Source: CAZFDT01 sp964518335 (GTDB taxonomy: Bacteria; Planctomycetota; Phycisphaerae; Phycisphaerales; Phycisphaeraceae). Taken from it: a DNA stretch of 64,000 nt. The notes beneath the pieces are model-generated. The model worked only from the letters and a program-made list of their open reading frames with translations. It was not told where the DNA came from and ran no database searches. This document shows positions 8,458 through 16,967 of this stretch, piece by piece. Both the position numbers and the translations under genes were made by a program. The DNA lies in contig CAZFDT010000012.1 in NCBI GenBank assembly GCA_964518335.1, positions 26,895 to 90,894 on the forward strand, written 5' to 3'. Positions within the stretch are counted from its first letter, which is position 1; each line of letters starts with the position of its first letter.

Positions 8458-8787
8458 TCATTTCACGTCCACGGCCACGGTGATGTGGCTGGTGCGCTTG
8501 AGGATCTTGTGCGCCCGGCCACGGTCCTTGGGCTGAAAGCGCTTCATGGTCGGGCCCGAATCGACGCGGGCGTCGGTGACGACCAGACGACGCACGTCGG
8601 CCTCGGCCTGGTCGGCGTTGGCGATCGCGGCGTTGAGCGCCGTCTTCACCAGCACCGCGCCGCGACGCTTGCTCATCGCAAGCTGCGTCAGCGCTTCGTC
8701 CACCTTCCTGCCACGGATCAGATCGACCAGAGGCTTGACCTTGGTCGGGCTGATGCGGGCGCCGCGATGTACGTTGGTGTAAGGCAT
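8458..8787 (-). CDS. rplV: 50S ribosomal protein L22
   Basis: uL22, lining the exit tunnel. 109 residues. Conserved blocks are RGARISPTKVKPLVDLIRG and the C-terminal RFQPKDRGRAHKILKRTSHI containing the tunnel hairpin. It lies between rpsS and rpsC. Confidence 0.97.
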   Translation of the reverse strand: MPYTNVHRGARISPTKVKPLVDLIRGRKVDEALTQLAMSKRRGAVLVKTALNAAIANADQAEADVRRLVVTDARVDSGPTMKRFQPKDRGRAHKILKRTSHITVAVDVK

Positions 8788-8798
8788 GTCTCTTACCT

Positions 8799-8815
8799 GC
8801 TAAGCCGCGTGCGGC
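8799..8815. repeat. Short palindromic repeat, family A variant, after rpsS
   Basis: GCTAAGCCGCGTGCGGC, with a central GT in place of AA. It lies in the gap between the rpsS stop (8820) and the rplV start (8787). Confidence 0.7.
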
Positions 8816-8819
8816 TGGA

Positions 8820-9122
8820 TCAACCCTTGCCGGCCGGAGCGCCGGCGGCGCGCTGGGCCTTGGTGCCCGTGGTGTGCTGACGGAACGTCCGCGTCAGGCT
8901 GAATTCCCCGAGCTTGTGGCCGACCATGTCTTCGGTGACGAACACGTTGTTGAACACCCGGCCGTTGTGGACCAGGAACGTATGGCCGACGAACTCCGGC
9001 ACGATCGTGCAGGCGCGCGACCAGGTCTTGACCGGCTCGCGCCGATTCATCTGGTTGAGCTTCTCCACCTTGCGGTAGAGCTTGAAATCCACGAACGGGC
9101 CTTTTTTCAGTGAACGGGGCAT
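8820..9122 (-). CDS. rpsS: 30S ribosomal protein S19
   Basis: uS19 of the small-subunit head. 100 residues: MPRSLKKGPFVDFKL at the start, then HNGRVFNNVFVTEDMVGHKLGE spanning the signature (about residues 52-73). It is slightly extended at the C-terminus by an Ala/Gly tail. Confidence 0.97.
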   Translation of the reverse strand: MPRSLKKGPFVDFKLYRKVEKLNQMNRREPVKTWSRACTIVPEFVGHTFLVHNGRVFNNVFVTEDMVGHKLGEFSLTRTFRQHTTGTKAQRAAGAPAGKG

Positions 9123-9135
9123 GGGGGTATCCCAT

Positions 9136-9164
9136 TTAGCCCCCCGTCATTGACGGGGAGCTAA
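9136..9164. repeat. Short palindromic repeat, family C, after rplB
   Basis: TTAGCC, then CCCCGTCA, a central T, TGACGGGG, and AGCTAA. The 8-base inner arms are perfect, and the outer arms match except for one base. It sits between the rplB stop (9168) and the rpsS start (9122), in the position the other families occupy in neighbouring gaps. Confidence 0.8.
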
Positions 9165-9167
9165 GTG

Positions 9168-10022
9168 TTAGAGCTTCAGTTGTCCAAAGCGCTTGCTCAT
9201 GCGGCGGCGGATGATGCGCTTGTTCGACGCCTTGCGCGGGTGGCGCGTCTTGCCGCCCTTGGCCAGCACGCCCGACTTGGACACGGGCGGGCGGTTGGTC
9301 TTGCTGCGGCCTTCGCCGCCGCCCAGCGGGTGCTCGTGGTGGCTCATCGCCACGCCACGCACCGTCGGGCGCACGCCCAGGTGACGCTTGCGGCCGGCCT
9401 TGCCCAGCACAACCTGGGTGTGGTCGAGGTTGCCCACCTGCCCGATCGTCGCCATGCAGTTGACCGACACCTGCCGGATTTCACCTGACGGGAACACCAG
9501 CGTCGCCCAGCCGCCCTCTTTGTTGGTCAGGCGGGCATAGGTCCCCGCCGAGCGGCACAGTTGGCCCCCCTTGCCCGGCACCAGCTCGACGTTGTGAACG
9601 CTCAGGCCCGCGGGGATCGCCTTGATCGGCATGGCGTTGCCGGTCTTGGGCTCGGCCCGGTCGCGCGACGCCGTCACCGTGTCGCCGTCGGTCAGGCCCA
9701 CCGGCGCCAGGATGTAACGCTTCTCGCCGTCGGCGTACTCGATGAGGGCAATGTTGCACGAGCGGTTGGGATCGTACTCGATGCCCACCACCTTGCCGGG
9801 GGCGTCCACCTTGTTGCGCTTGAAGTCGATGACGCGGTACTGGCGCTTGTGCCCGCCGCCGCGATGCTGCGTGGTGATCACGCCGTGGTGGTTGCGCCCG
9901 CCGGTCTTGGGCAGCGGCTTGAGCAGCGACTTCTCCGGCGACTTCTTCGTCACGTCGGCGAAGAGGTTCACCGACGCGTTGCGGCGTCCGGCGCTGGTCT
10001 TGTTGTAAACGCGAATGGCCAT
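9168..10022 (-). CDS. rplB: 50S ribosomal protein L2
   Basis: uL2, essential for peptidyl transfer and subunit joining. The ATG at 10022 gives MAIRVYNKTSAGRRNASV and a normal 284-residue protein; the frame is open further upstream but without family similarity. Signatures: GRNHHGVITTQHRGGGHKRQ near residue 37 and the C-terminal catalytic-region block RGVAMSHHEHPLGGGEGRS, which contains the conserved histidine. Confidence 0.97.
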   Translation of the reverse strand: MAIRVYNKTSAGRRNASVNLFADVTKKSPEKSLLKPLPKTGGRNHHGVITTQHRGGGHKRQYRVIDFKRNKVDAPGKVVGIEYDPNRSCNIALIEYADGEKRYILAPVGLTDGDTVTASRDRAEPKTGNAMPIKAIPAGLSVHNVELVPGKGGQLCRSAGTYARLTNKEGGWATLVFPSGEIRQVSVNCMATIGQVGNLDHTQVVLGKAGRKRHLGVRPTVRGVAMSHHEHPLGGGEGRSKTNRPPVSKSGVLAKGGKTRHPRKASNKRIIRRRMSKRFGQLKL

Positions 10023-10060
10023 GGCTCTATTCCGGCGCGACCGAGGGCCGCGGCTTGACA

Positions 10061-10354
10061 TTAGAAGAGGTCGATCTTGTCCTCGGGGTGAACCTCGACG
10101 ACGGCCTTTTTCCACGACGGACGCACACGCGTCTTGCCCTGGCGGGTGCGGAACTCCTCGCCCTTGCGGACCTGCGTCGCCACGTTCTGCACGCGCACGC
10201 TGTAGAGCTTCTCGACCGCTTCCTTGATCTGCGGCTTGCGGGCGTTCATCGCCACCTCGAAGGCGTAGCGGTTGCGCGACTGGCCCTCCCACGTGCTCTT
10301 CTCGGTGATGAGCGGGCGCTTGACGATGTCGGTTGGCGTTGCCAGGGTGCTCAT
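10061..10354 (-). CDS. rplW: 50S ribosomal protein L23
   Basis: uL23, the docking site for trigger factor and SRP at the tunnel exit. 97 residues. DIVKRPLITEKS at the start and YAFEVAMNARKPQIKEAVEKLY in the core (about residues 29-50) are typical. Its ATG overlaps the rplD stop by four bases (ATGA), so the two are translationally coupled. A diverged family B repeat lies downstream at about 10032-10060. Confidence 0.96.
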   Translation of the reverse strand: MSTLATPTDIVKRPLITEKSTWEGQSRNRYAFEVAMNARKPQIKEAVEKLYSVRVQNVATQVRKGEEFRTRQGKTRVRPSWKKAVVEVHPEDKIDLF

Positions 10355-11025
10355 GCGGCCACCTCCTCAGCGACCGGCAGCTCCGCGTCGTCGGCGAGCT
10401 GGGCCTTGATGCGCTCGATGTAACCTTCGAGTGCCGACTTTTCCACGAGCAGAAAGCGATGGTTGAGCAGGTCGTAGGCGTTGAGCCGATCGACCTGGGT
10501 CACGCTGATGTCGTTGATGTTCTGGGCCGACCGGGCTTCGGCGCCGCGGGTGTCGGCAAGGGCGAGCAGGCAGGAGCGGTCGATCTGGAGGGCGGACAGG
10601 AGCGAGGTGAACTGCTTGGTGCTGGGCTTGTCGAACTTGAGGGCGTCGAGGACTTTGATTTCGCCATCGACGGCCTTGGCCAGCAGGGCGTTGCGATTGG
10701 CCAGGCGTCGCATCTGGCGGGGCATGTCCAGCCGCCACGAATGCGGGCGCTTGGCGTGGCCGTGCCCGCCGCCGCGCAGGATATTGGCCTTGCGATCGCC
10801 GCGGCGGGCGTTGCCGGTGCCCTTCTGCTTGTAGAGCTTCTTCGTCGAGCCCTCGACCTCGCTGCGGTTCTTGGTCTTGGCGGTGCCCAGGCGCTTGTTG
10901 GCGTGGATGCGGACGAACGCCTGCTTGAGCAGGCCCGGGCGCACTTCGCCGCCGAGCAGTTGCTCGTCGAGCTGCAGGCTTCCCACCTGCTTGCCGGACG
11001 TGTCGTGAATGGGGATGTCTATCAT
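10351..11025 (-). CDS. rplD: 50S ribosomal protein L4
   Basis: uL4, in the exit tunnel wall. The ATG at 11025 is preceded by AGGTG and gives a 224-residue protein; an upstream in-frame start adds 27 unrelated residues. The conserved extended loop KLYKQKGTGNARRGDRKANI is present at about residues 62-81, followed by GGHGHAKRPHSW. In some bacteria L4 represses its own operon, but no leader evidence for that is visible here. A 150-base gap to rplC is unusually long for this operon and contains no gene. Confidence 0.95.
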   Translation of the reverse strand: MIDIPIHDTSGKQVGSLQLDEQLLGGEVRPGLLKQAFVRIHANKRLGTAKTKNRSEVEGSTKKLYKQKGTGNARRGDRKANILRGGGHGHAKRPHSWRLDMPRQMRRLANRNALLAKAVDGEIKVLDALKFDKPSTKQFTSLLSALQIDRSCLLALADTRGAEARSAQNINDISVTQVDRLNAYDLLNHRFLLVEKSALEGYIERIKAQLADDAELPVAEEVAA

Positions 11026-11175
11026 GGTGTCACCTACGCAAAACAGCCGGCACACGGCGTGATGGCCCGATTGTCGCGGCGTCGTGGTATCGTGGTGGAG
11101 TCGCAAGCCCTACGTCGCAGGTCGCAAGTCTCCTCGACTCTCGACTGCTGACTTTCAGGATGGCGACTCGCCGAC

Positions 11176-11859
11176 CTACGACGCCTTGGCGAGCTTGGCT
11201 TTACCCTTGTAAAGCCGCACGGACTCCCTGATGAGGACCAGGCCCGAGTTGGCGCCGGGCACCGGTCCTTTCACCATAAGCAGGTTGCGATCCTTATCCC
11301 GTCCGACCAGCGCCAAGCTGCGGACAGTCACGCGGCGGTCGCCCATGTGGCCGGGCATCTTGATGCCCTTCTTCGGCTTGCCCGTGCCGCGGTTGGAGGC
11401 CCGGCCGGCGATGCTGCCCGGCGAACGGTGCTTTCGCTCCGTGCCGTGCGACGCGCACAGGCCCTTGAAACCGTGACGCTTCATCGCCCCCTGGTAGCCC
11501 TTGCCCTTGCTCCGGCCCACCACGTCCACGAACTTGATCCCGTCGAACACCTCGACGTTGATCTCCTGGCCCGGCTGGTAGTTGCCGGCCTCGTCGGCCT
11601 TGACCCGAAACTCCTTGTGGAACCGCTTCGGACCCAGACCCGCCTTGCCGTCGTGCCCGATCAGGGGCATCGTCGTGTTGCGCCCGCGAACGTCCTCGAA
11701 GGCGATCTGCACCGCCGCGTACCCGTCCGTATCAGCCGTCTTCACCTGGCTGACGAAACAGGGCCCGGCCTGAATGACGGTCACGGGCACGTTCTTGCCC
11801 GACTCGTCGTACAGACGGGTCATGCCGACTTTGCGACCGATGAGCGTGGCTGCCATCAC
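11176..11859 (-). CDS. rplC: 50S ribosomal protein L3
   Basis: uL3, near the peptidyl transferase centre. 227 residues. LIGRKVGMTRLYDESG starts the protein, and the signature FVDVVGRSKGKGYQGAMKRH lies in the middle, followed by the HGTERKHRSPGSIAGRASNR region. GGAG lies eight bases before the first of two consecutive ATGs. Confidence 0.97.
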   Translation of the reverse strand: MMAATLIGRKVGMTRLYDESGKNVPVTVIQAGPCFVSQVKTADTDGYAAVQIAFEDVRGRNTTMPLIGHDGKAGLGPKRFHKEFRVKADEAGNYQPGQEINVEVFDGIKFVDVVGRSKGKGYQGAMKRHGFKGLCASHGTERKHRSPGSIAGRASNRGTGKPKKGIKMPGHMGDRRVTVRSLALVGRDKDRNLLMVKGPVPGANSGLVLIRESVRLYKGKAKLAKAS

Positions 11860-11941
11860 CTAATCTCCGGGGCTCCCGACGAACCGGGCGATCGTGGCTC
11901 GAGGCCAGAGGATCGTGGCCCTGCTTGATTCCTCAAGGCGC

Positions 11942-11956
11942 GAAGCCGCAAGCGGC
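11942..11956. repeat. Short palindromic repeat, family A, after rpsJ stop
   Basis: GAAGCCGCAAGCGGC, abutting the rpsJ stop at 11958. It is preceded by GGCGC rather than GCT. Confidence 0.7.
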
Positions 11957-11957
11957 G

Positions 11958-12266
<309 letters not shown>

Positions 12267-12326
12267 GCCAAACACACCCGATGCAGAGACGGATACCTGC
12301 CCGACGCCAGTCGAGCCGAGCCGCAC

Positions 12327-12354
12327 AGTGTACTGGCCCGGTGAGGGTTGTCAA
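12327..12354 (-). promoter_or_regulatory. Predicted sigma-70-type promoter of the S10 operon
   Basis: On the minus strand a perfect TTGACA (12349-12354) is followed after 16 bases by TACACT (12327-12332). Transcription would begin near 12320 and leave a leader of roughly 54 bases before rpsJ. The terminator at 12371-12392 separates it from the upstream gene. Predicted from sequence only. Confidence 0.65.
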
Positions 12355-12370
12355 ACGCACCTGCACGACG

Positions 12371-12392
12371 AAAAAACGCCCCGATCCGGGCG
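12371..12392 (-). terminator. Rho-independent terminator after the DUF151 gene
   Basis: Read leftward: CGCCCGGATCGGGGCG forms a short GC stem and is followed by six T residues. It lies directly after the stop of the gene at 12397 and before the S10 promoter. Confidence 0.7.
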
Positions 12393-12396
12393 GCGG

Positions 12397-12813
12397 CTAC
12401 GCCTGTCGCGTCGCCTCCTCGATCACGTGCTCCTCGACGTAGATGGGCACGTTCGTCGCCACCCCCAGGGCCAGCGCGTCGCTGGGACGCGAGTCGATCT
12501 CGATCGGCGCCCCGCCGTTCTGCAGCACGAGCTGGGCGTAGAATGTGCCCCGGCCGAACTCGTCCTGCTTCAGGTCGTTGACCACCACGCGCGTGACCCG
12601 GTAGCCCAGCGTCTCGATGATCGTGGCCAGCAACTCGTGCGTCTGCGGCCGCGGCGGAACCTGGCCCAGAATGCGACGCTCGATCGCCGCCGCCTCGTAG
12701 ATGCCGATGACGATCTGAAACGTCCGCTCGCCATCGACTTCGCGCAGCTCGACCACGTGCCAGTCGTCGGACTCGCGGATCAGGATGCGGGAGACTTCCA
12801 TGTGAACTGCCAT
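12397..12813 (-). CDS. DUF151 / bifunctional nuclease-like protein
   Basis: 138 residues. The conserved DUF151 pattern is visible: THELLATIIETLGYRVTRVVV, then FYAQLVLQNGGAPIEIDSRP, then SDALALGVATNVPIYVEEHV. The IDSRPSDALALA-like segment is the family hallmark. Members have been described as bifunctional DNase/RNase in plants and are widespread but poorly understood in bacteria. The start at 12813 (MAVHMEVSRILI) is preferred because upstream codons show no similarity; 12801 is an alternative. It is the sole gene of its transcript, closed by a terminator. Confidence 0.88.
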   Translation of the reverse strand: MAVHMEVSRILIRESDDWHVVELREVDGERTFQIVIGIYEAAAIERRILGQVPPRPQTHELLATIIETLGYRVTRVVVNDLKQDEFGRGTFYAQLVLQNGGAPIEIDSRPSDALALGVATNVPIYVEEHVIEEATRQA

Positions 12814-12989
12814 ACGTGGTGTCCCGTAAAGAATGTCGGCCTTTCCAAGAGTTATTGTCCCGCAAAGCCGGCGATTGGCAAGGGTGATCCGCATCGGCGG
12901 GCGTAGGCTGACGTGATTCTCACGACCCCCCCGCGGCGCGGCCGATGGTAAGCGTAGCACGACCGCCGTGCGGGACAGGAGTGCGTCTG

Positions 12990-13766
12990 ATGCGACCGGG
13001 CGAATGGAGTCGAAGCCGCTTCTGGCTGGGGCACTTTCTCAACGCGCGGCACAGGCGACCGGCCGTGGCGTGGGCCCAGCCCGCGCCGGGCGCGACGACG
13101 CTGATCGACAACGCCGTGACCTGGCTGGGAACCGTCACCGGGCGCACGGGCCTGGCGCGGGCATGGGTGATGCGCCGCGCCGCCGAGCGGCATGCCGCCG
13201 ACCCCGCGTTCGTCCAGTGCCTGCGTCTGGTCGTCCGCGAGCAGCACCACCACCGCGACCTGGCTGCGAAACTGCAGGCGCGCTTCGACCGCACACCCCC
13301 CGCGCCCGCCGCCGTCAGCGCCGACGGACTCAAGCCGCTGGGCGTGCGCTTCCGCTTGTCGCTGCAGTTGCTCTCGGACCTGGCCGATCTGGCCACGCTC
13401 GAACAGGTCGCCGCGACCGACGATGACGCGGCGATGAGCGTGGCGTGCACGACGATCCTGCGCGAGCGGCAGATGCACGTGGCGTTCCTGGCCGAACGCC
13501 TGGCCGCCGAGTTCGCCGACTTCCACTTCGTCCGCCGCAACCTCCGCCGCTGGCGCGTCCGCGCCATGTTCGCCGGCCTGCTGGCGGCGCGACTCATCGA
13601 GCAGCGCGGCGTCCTCCGCGCCCTGGACGTATCGCCTCACGCGTGGGTCGCGCAGACCTGGCGGCATTTCGAGGCCGTCCTCGAACGCATCGTCCCTTAC
13701 CGCCGCGCCGAACTGCTGCGCCTGCTCACCTCGCAGCGCGAGCGACCGTTCGACCGGCCGAGCTGA
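12990..13766 (+). CDS. Hypothetical helical protein, possibly ferritin-like
   Basis: 258 residues, no confident family. The ATG at 12990 is chosen because AGGAG lies eight bases upstream; an in-frame ATG at 12945 has none. The protein is strongly helical, with two acidic/histidine helix motifs spaced like diiron-carboxylate helices: REQHHHRDLAAKL and, about 90 residues later, LRERQMHVAFLAERL. These ExxH-like pairs suggest a ferritin-like four-helix bundle, but the remaining ligands are not certain. It is convergent with the rsmB-like gene, with one base between the stops. Confidence 0.7.
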   Translation: MRPGEWSRSRFWLGHFLNARHRRPAVAWAQPAPGATTLIDNAVTWLGTVTGRTGLARAWVMRRAAERHAADPAFVQCLRLVVREQHHHRDLAAKLQARFDRTPPAPAAVSADGLKPLGVRFRLSLQLLSDLADLATLEQVAATDDDAAMSVACTTILRERQMHVAFLAERLAAEFADFHFVRRNLRRWRVRAMFAGLLAARLIEQRGVLRALDVSPHAWVAQTWRHFEAVLERIVPYRRAELLRLLTSQRERPFDRPS

Positions 13767-13767
13767 T

Positions 13768-15036
13768 TCAGCCTTTCACCAGCAAGGCGTGGTAGCTGCC
13801 GTCGTGATAGGGTTCGCCGCGCGACGAGGGCAGCGCCGCGCCTTCGTGCTGCAGCGTCAGGCCGTGGTGCTGCACGGTCCACGCGGCCTGCTTCTGGTTC
13901 TCCTCGCGTTCGAGGCTGCAGGTGGCGTAGAGGAGGCGGCCGCCACGGGCCAGCAGCGGCGCGGTCTGCTCGATGATCTGCCGCTGCAGGTTGACGAGTT
14001 TGTCGAGCGTGGATTGGTTGAAGCGGTAGCGGGCCTCGGGCCGGCGGGCGAGCACGCCGGTGTTGGAGCAGGGCACGTCCAACAGCAGCAGATCGACGCC
14101 CTCGCCCAGCCGCAGCGCGTCGTTGGGCTCGACCACGCGCACGCGCTCGTGCCCGGCAAACGTCTGGCGCAAGGCGGCGAAGCGGTCCTCATCGACATCG
14201 GTGGCGATGATCGTCGCCTGGGGGTGCATCGCGGCGAGCTGGCGGGTCTTCGTGCCGCGGCCGGCGCAGTAGTCCAGGGCCCGGGCGATGGGCAGATCGC
14301 GGGTGCACTGCAGCGGCATGGCGGAGGCCGGGTCCTGCACGCGGCGCGACGGTGACTTGGCGAGAAAGGCCACGAGTTCGTCGTGCGTGCCGGTCCACTG
14401 GCGGTGGTCGTGGGCGGGGCCGTCGAACACGAGGGTGGGCGGCTCGACGGTGCTGTGCCAGCAAAGTTCGGTGGCGGCCGCCTCGCCGTGGGCGTCGAGC
14501 CAGCGCTGCACGAGTCGGCGCGGATGACTGGTGGCGACCGACAGGTGCTGGGCCAGCGACGTACGGGGCGGCAGGATGTCGGCGCGAAGGCGAAGGCGTC
14601 TGTGGTCGATGGGGAGCAGGTCGGCGGCGGGTTCCCACGGGGCGTCTTCGAGGTCGCCGCGCAGCGCGATGAGCTTGCGCAGCACGGCGTTGACGATGCC
14701 CGCCGCGCCGGGCCGCACCAGCTTCTTGGCCAGCGCCACCGATTCATCGACGACGGCGTGATCGGGCAGGCGGTCGAGGAACAGCGCTTGGGCCGCCCCC
14801 GCCAGCAGCACGGCGCGCAGCTTCGGCTCCAGCCGCGACATTTTCTGCGACAGGCAGCGATCGAGCAGGTGCACCAGCGTCATCCACCGCTGCATGACGG
14901 TGCGATGGATCGCCAGGGCAAGTGCAGCGTCGCGCGGCGGGAGGTTGCCGAACGTCCACGCCCGGGCGTCGAGGTCGGGGAACGCCTCGGCGGCGGGGAT
15001 GAGGGCTTCGATCGCGCGTCGGCGTGCGTCGGACAT
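13768..15036 (-). CDS. rsmB: RsmB/NOP-family rRNA cytosine-C5 methyltransferase
   Basis: Probably methylates cytosine 967 of 16S rRNA or an equivalent site, using S-adenosylmethionine. Residues 1-130 resemble the NusB-like RNA-binding domain of RsmB (IVNAVLRKLIAL near 114-125). The methyltransferase domain carries the cofactor loop CAGRGTKT (257-264), the catalytic DVPCSNTG (Cys323) and ATCSLE (Cys373), the cysteine pair typical of the NOP family. 422 residues, normal length. Assignment to RsmB rather than another NOP member rests on the NusB-like part. Confidence 0.9.
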   Translation of the reverse strand: MSDARRRAIEALIPAAEAFPDLDARAWTFGNLPPRDAALALAIHRTVMQRWMTLVHLLDRCLSQKMSRLEPKLRAVLLAGAAQALFLDRLPDHAVVDESVALAKKLVRPGAAGIVNAVLRKLIALRGDLEDAPWEPAADLLPIDHRRLRLRADILPPRTSLAQHLSVATSHPRRLVQRWLDAHGEAAATELCWHSTVEPPTLVFDGPAHDHRQWTGTHDELVAFLAKSPSRRVQDPASAMPLQCTRDLPIARALDYCAGRGTKTRQLAAMHPQATIIATDVDEDRFAALRQTFAGHERVRVVEPNDALRLGEGVDLLLLDVPCSNTGVLARRPEARYRFNQSTLDKLVNLQRQIIEQTAPLLARGGRLLYATCSLEREENQKQAAWTVQHHGLTLQHEGAALPSSRGEPYHDGSYHALLVKG

Positions 15037-15054
15037 GGCGCTGGCCCGCGGGCG

Positions 15055-16758
15055 TTACCGTTTGGCCGGCGCCGTCGGCTCGGCGGCCCTGCCCTCGAGG
15101 GCCTTGCGGACCTCGTCGAGCAACTGCTCGACCTTGAACGGCTTGAAGAGCACGTTGGCCAGGCCTTCCTGACTGGCGCGCACGATCGAGTGGTGCGGGT
15201 CGTAGCCGAATCCGGTCATCAGCAGCACGGGCACGGTCTCGCTCATCCGCCGCGCGGCGGCGAAGATCTCGTACCCGTTGCGATAGGGCATCTTGATGTC
15301 CGACAGCACCAGGTCGAAGCTCTGCTGCTCGATGAGGCTCACCGCCTCGTAGCCGTCCTTGGCGGTGGTGGTCACGGCGCCGTGCTTGCTGAGGATGTCG
15401 CCGATGGTCTTGCGGATGTTGATCTCGTCGTCGGCGACGAGGATGCGCTTGCCGCCGAGCACCGGGTCGTGCGTGCTGCTCTTGACCGACTCGGAGCCGA
15501 TGACGGTCTTGGGCCCCTCGGCGACGGTGCGGATCGATGCGCGGAGCTGTTCGACGTGCTCGGTGATCTTGTCGAGCCGGCCTCGCATCGTGTCGTCGCC
15601 GATGTACTCTTCCTTGAGCGTCTGCGCCTCGGTGATGATGTCGTTGAGCGGCTGGGCCATCTCGTGCAGCACGCTCTGGGTGAGCTGGCCGCTGGTCGTG
15701 CAGCGCTCGACCACGAGCAGGTCCAGGATGTGCAGCGCCAGCCCGACGTAGCGCCCGAAGATCTCGGCGAACTGCCGGTCGTCCTCGTCGAACGCACCGA
15801 CCTTCTCGCTCTCGACGTTATAGACGCCCACCACCTCGTCGAACAGCAGCAGCGGCACGGTCAGCGAGCTGTGACAGTGAGCCAGACCCAGCACGTAGCG
15901 CGGGTCCTTCTCGGTGTCGTGGCAGATGTAGCTGCGCCCCGTCGCCCCGACGTACCCGCTGATCCCGTTGCCCTCCGGCTGGGCGTACAGGTCGATCTCC
16001 AGCGCCTCGGGCGGCAGGCCCTCGGCGATCACCACCTCCAGCCGGTTGCTCCGCTTGTCCAGCAGGCGGATGGCGAAGTGGTCGAAGTGCATCAGGTCCT
16101 TCGAGTACTTGATGATCTTGTCCTGCAGGAGCTTGAGCCGCTCCGACGGGGTGAGCTTGGAGATGGCCTCGGCGTCCAGCCGCGCCAGCTCGCGCCCCGC
16201 CGCGTCGATGGCGTCGATCTTCGTCTGCAGCCGCTTGCCGCTGGTCGCGTCCCACACCACCGCCACCACCTGGTGAATCTCGCCGCGCTCCCCCACCACC
16301 GGCGAACAGATCAGCTCGTAGTAGCGCTCGCCCACCTGGAACGTGAACTTCTTGCTGCGCGGGTGCGCCGCGTCGGTCAAGGGACCCGTCTGCGTCATGA
16401 AGATCGTCTGCGCCTGGCGGCAGATCTTCTTGACGTTCTCGAACACCTCGGGGCTGAACGTCCGCATCCGCTTGTTGGACCAACTGCAGCGGCCGTCGGC
16501 GTCCACGATGCACACGCCCTCGCCGATCGTGTTGAGCACCAGGCTCGACTTGTCCCCCACCAGCGCACGCTCGAGCGGCAGAAAGTCGCCCACGTCCGTG
16601 AAGATCGCGTGGTACGTCTCCCGACGCAGCGCCTCCATCGCCTGCTCCATCCGCTCCACCACGTCCACCTGGTAGTGCGACGACAGCGACTGCGCCACCT
16701 GCTGGGCAATGGTGAACTTTCCGGCAAGCACCAACACTCGGGGGCGCTGGTCATCCAT
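15055..16758 (-). CDS. PAS-GAF-receiver signalling protein with histidine-box remnant
   Basis: 567 residues from the ATG at 16758 (AAGGTG upstream). Order: a receiver-like N-terminus (about 6-65), a PAS-like domain (about 75-170, VLNTIGEGVCIVDADGR), a GAF domain (about 200-345), a helical segment containing LHEMAQPLNDI (about 364-374) that resembles the dimerisation and phosphoacceptor box of histidine kinases, then a C-terminal receiver (438-560) with Asp443/Asp444 and phospho-acceptor Asp487 (LVLSDIKMP). No ATP-binding HATPase domain is present, so it cannot be a kinase on its own. It probably relays phosphate from, or is controlled by, a separate kinase. It lies 18 bases upstream of the rsmB-like gene. 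Confidence 0.85.
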   Translation of the reverse strand: MDDQRPRVLVLAGKFTIAQQVAQSLSSHYQVDVVERMEQAMEALRRETYHAIFTDVGDFLPLERALVGDKSSLVLNTIGEGVCIVDADGRCSWSNKRMRTFSPEVFENVKKICRQAQTIFMTQTGPLTDAAHPRSKKFTFQVGERYYELICSPVVGERGEIHQVVAVVWDATSGKRLQTKIDAIDAAGRELARLDAEAISKLTPSERLKLLQDKIIKYSKDLMHFDHFAIRLLDKRSNRLEVVIAEGLPPEALEIDLYAQPEGNGISGYVGATGRSYICHDTEKDPRYVLGLAHCHSSLTVPLLLFDEVVGVYNVESEKVGAFDEDDRQFAEIFGRYVGLALHILDLLVVERCTTSGQLTQSVLHEMAQPLNDIITEAQTLKEEYIGDDTMRGRLDKITEHVEQLRASIRTVAEGPKTVIGSESVKSSTHDPVLGGKRILVADDEINIRKTIGDILSKHGAVTTTAKDGYEAVSLIEQQSFDLVLSDIKMPYRNGYEIFAAARRMSETVPVLLMTGFGYDPHHSIVRASQEGLANVLFKPFKVEQLLDEVRKALEGRAAEPTAPAKR

Positions 16759-16967
16759 AGCACTCACACCTTCACGAACCGGCGGGCCCATCGCACTATT
16801 CGACCCACGCGGCCCGGCACATCATCTCACGCCATCACCACCTGCCGCCGCTGCGACGGCCGGTGCGGCCCTCCATGGCATTATCGGTTGGCCCCCGCCA
16901 TCCGACGAATCTTAGGTAAGCCATGGCTCGATCGCCACATGGGCACATATCCCTAGGCGTCGCGTCC

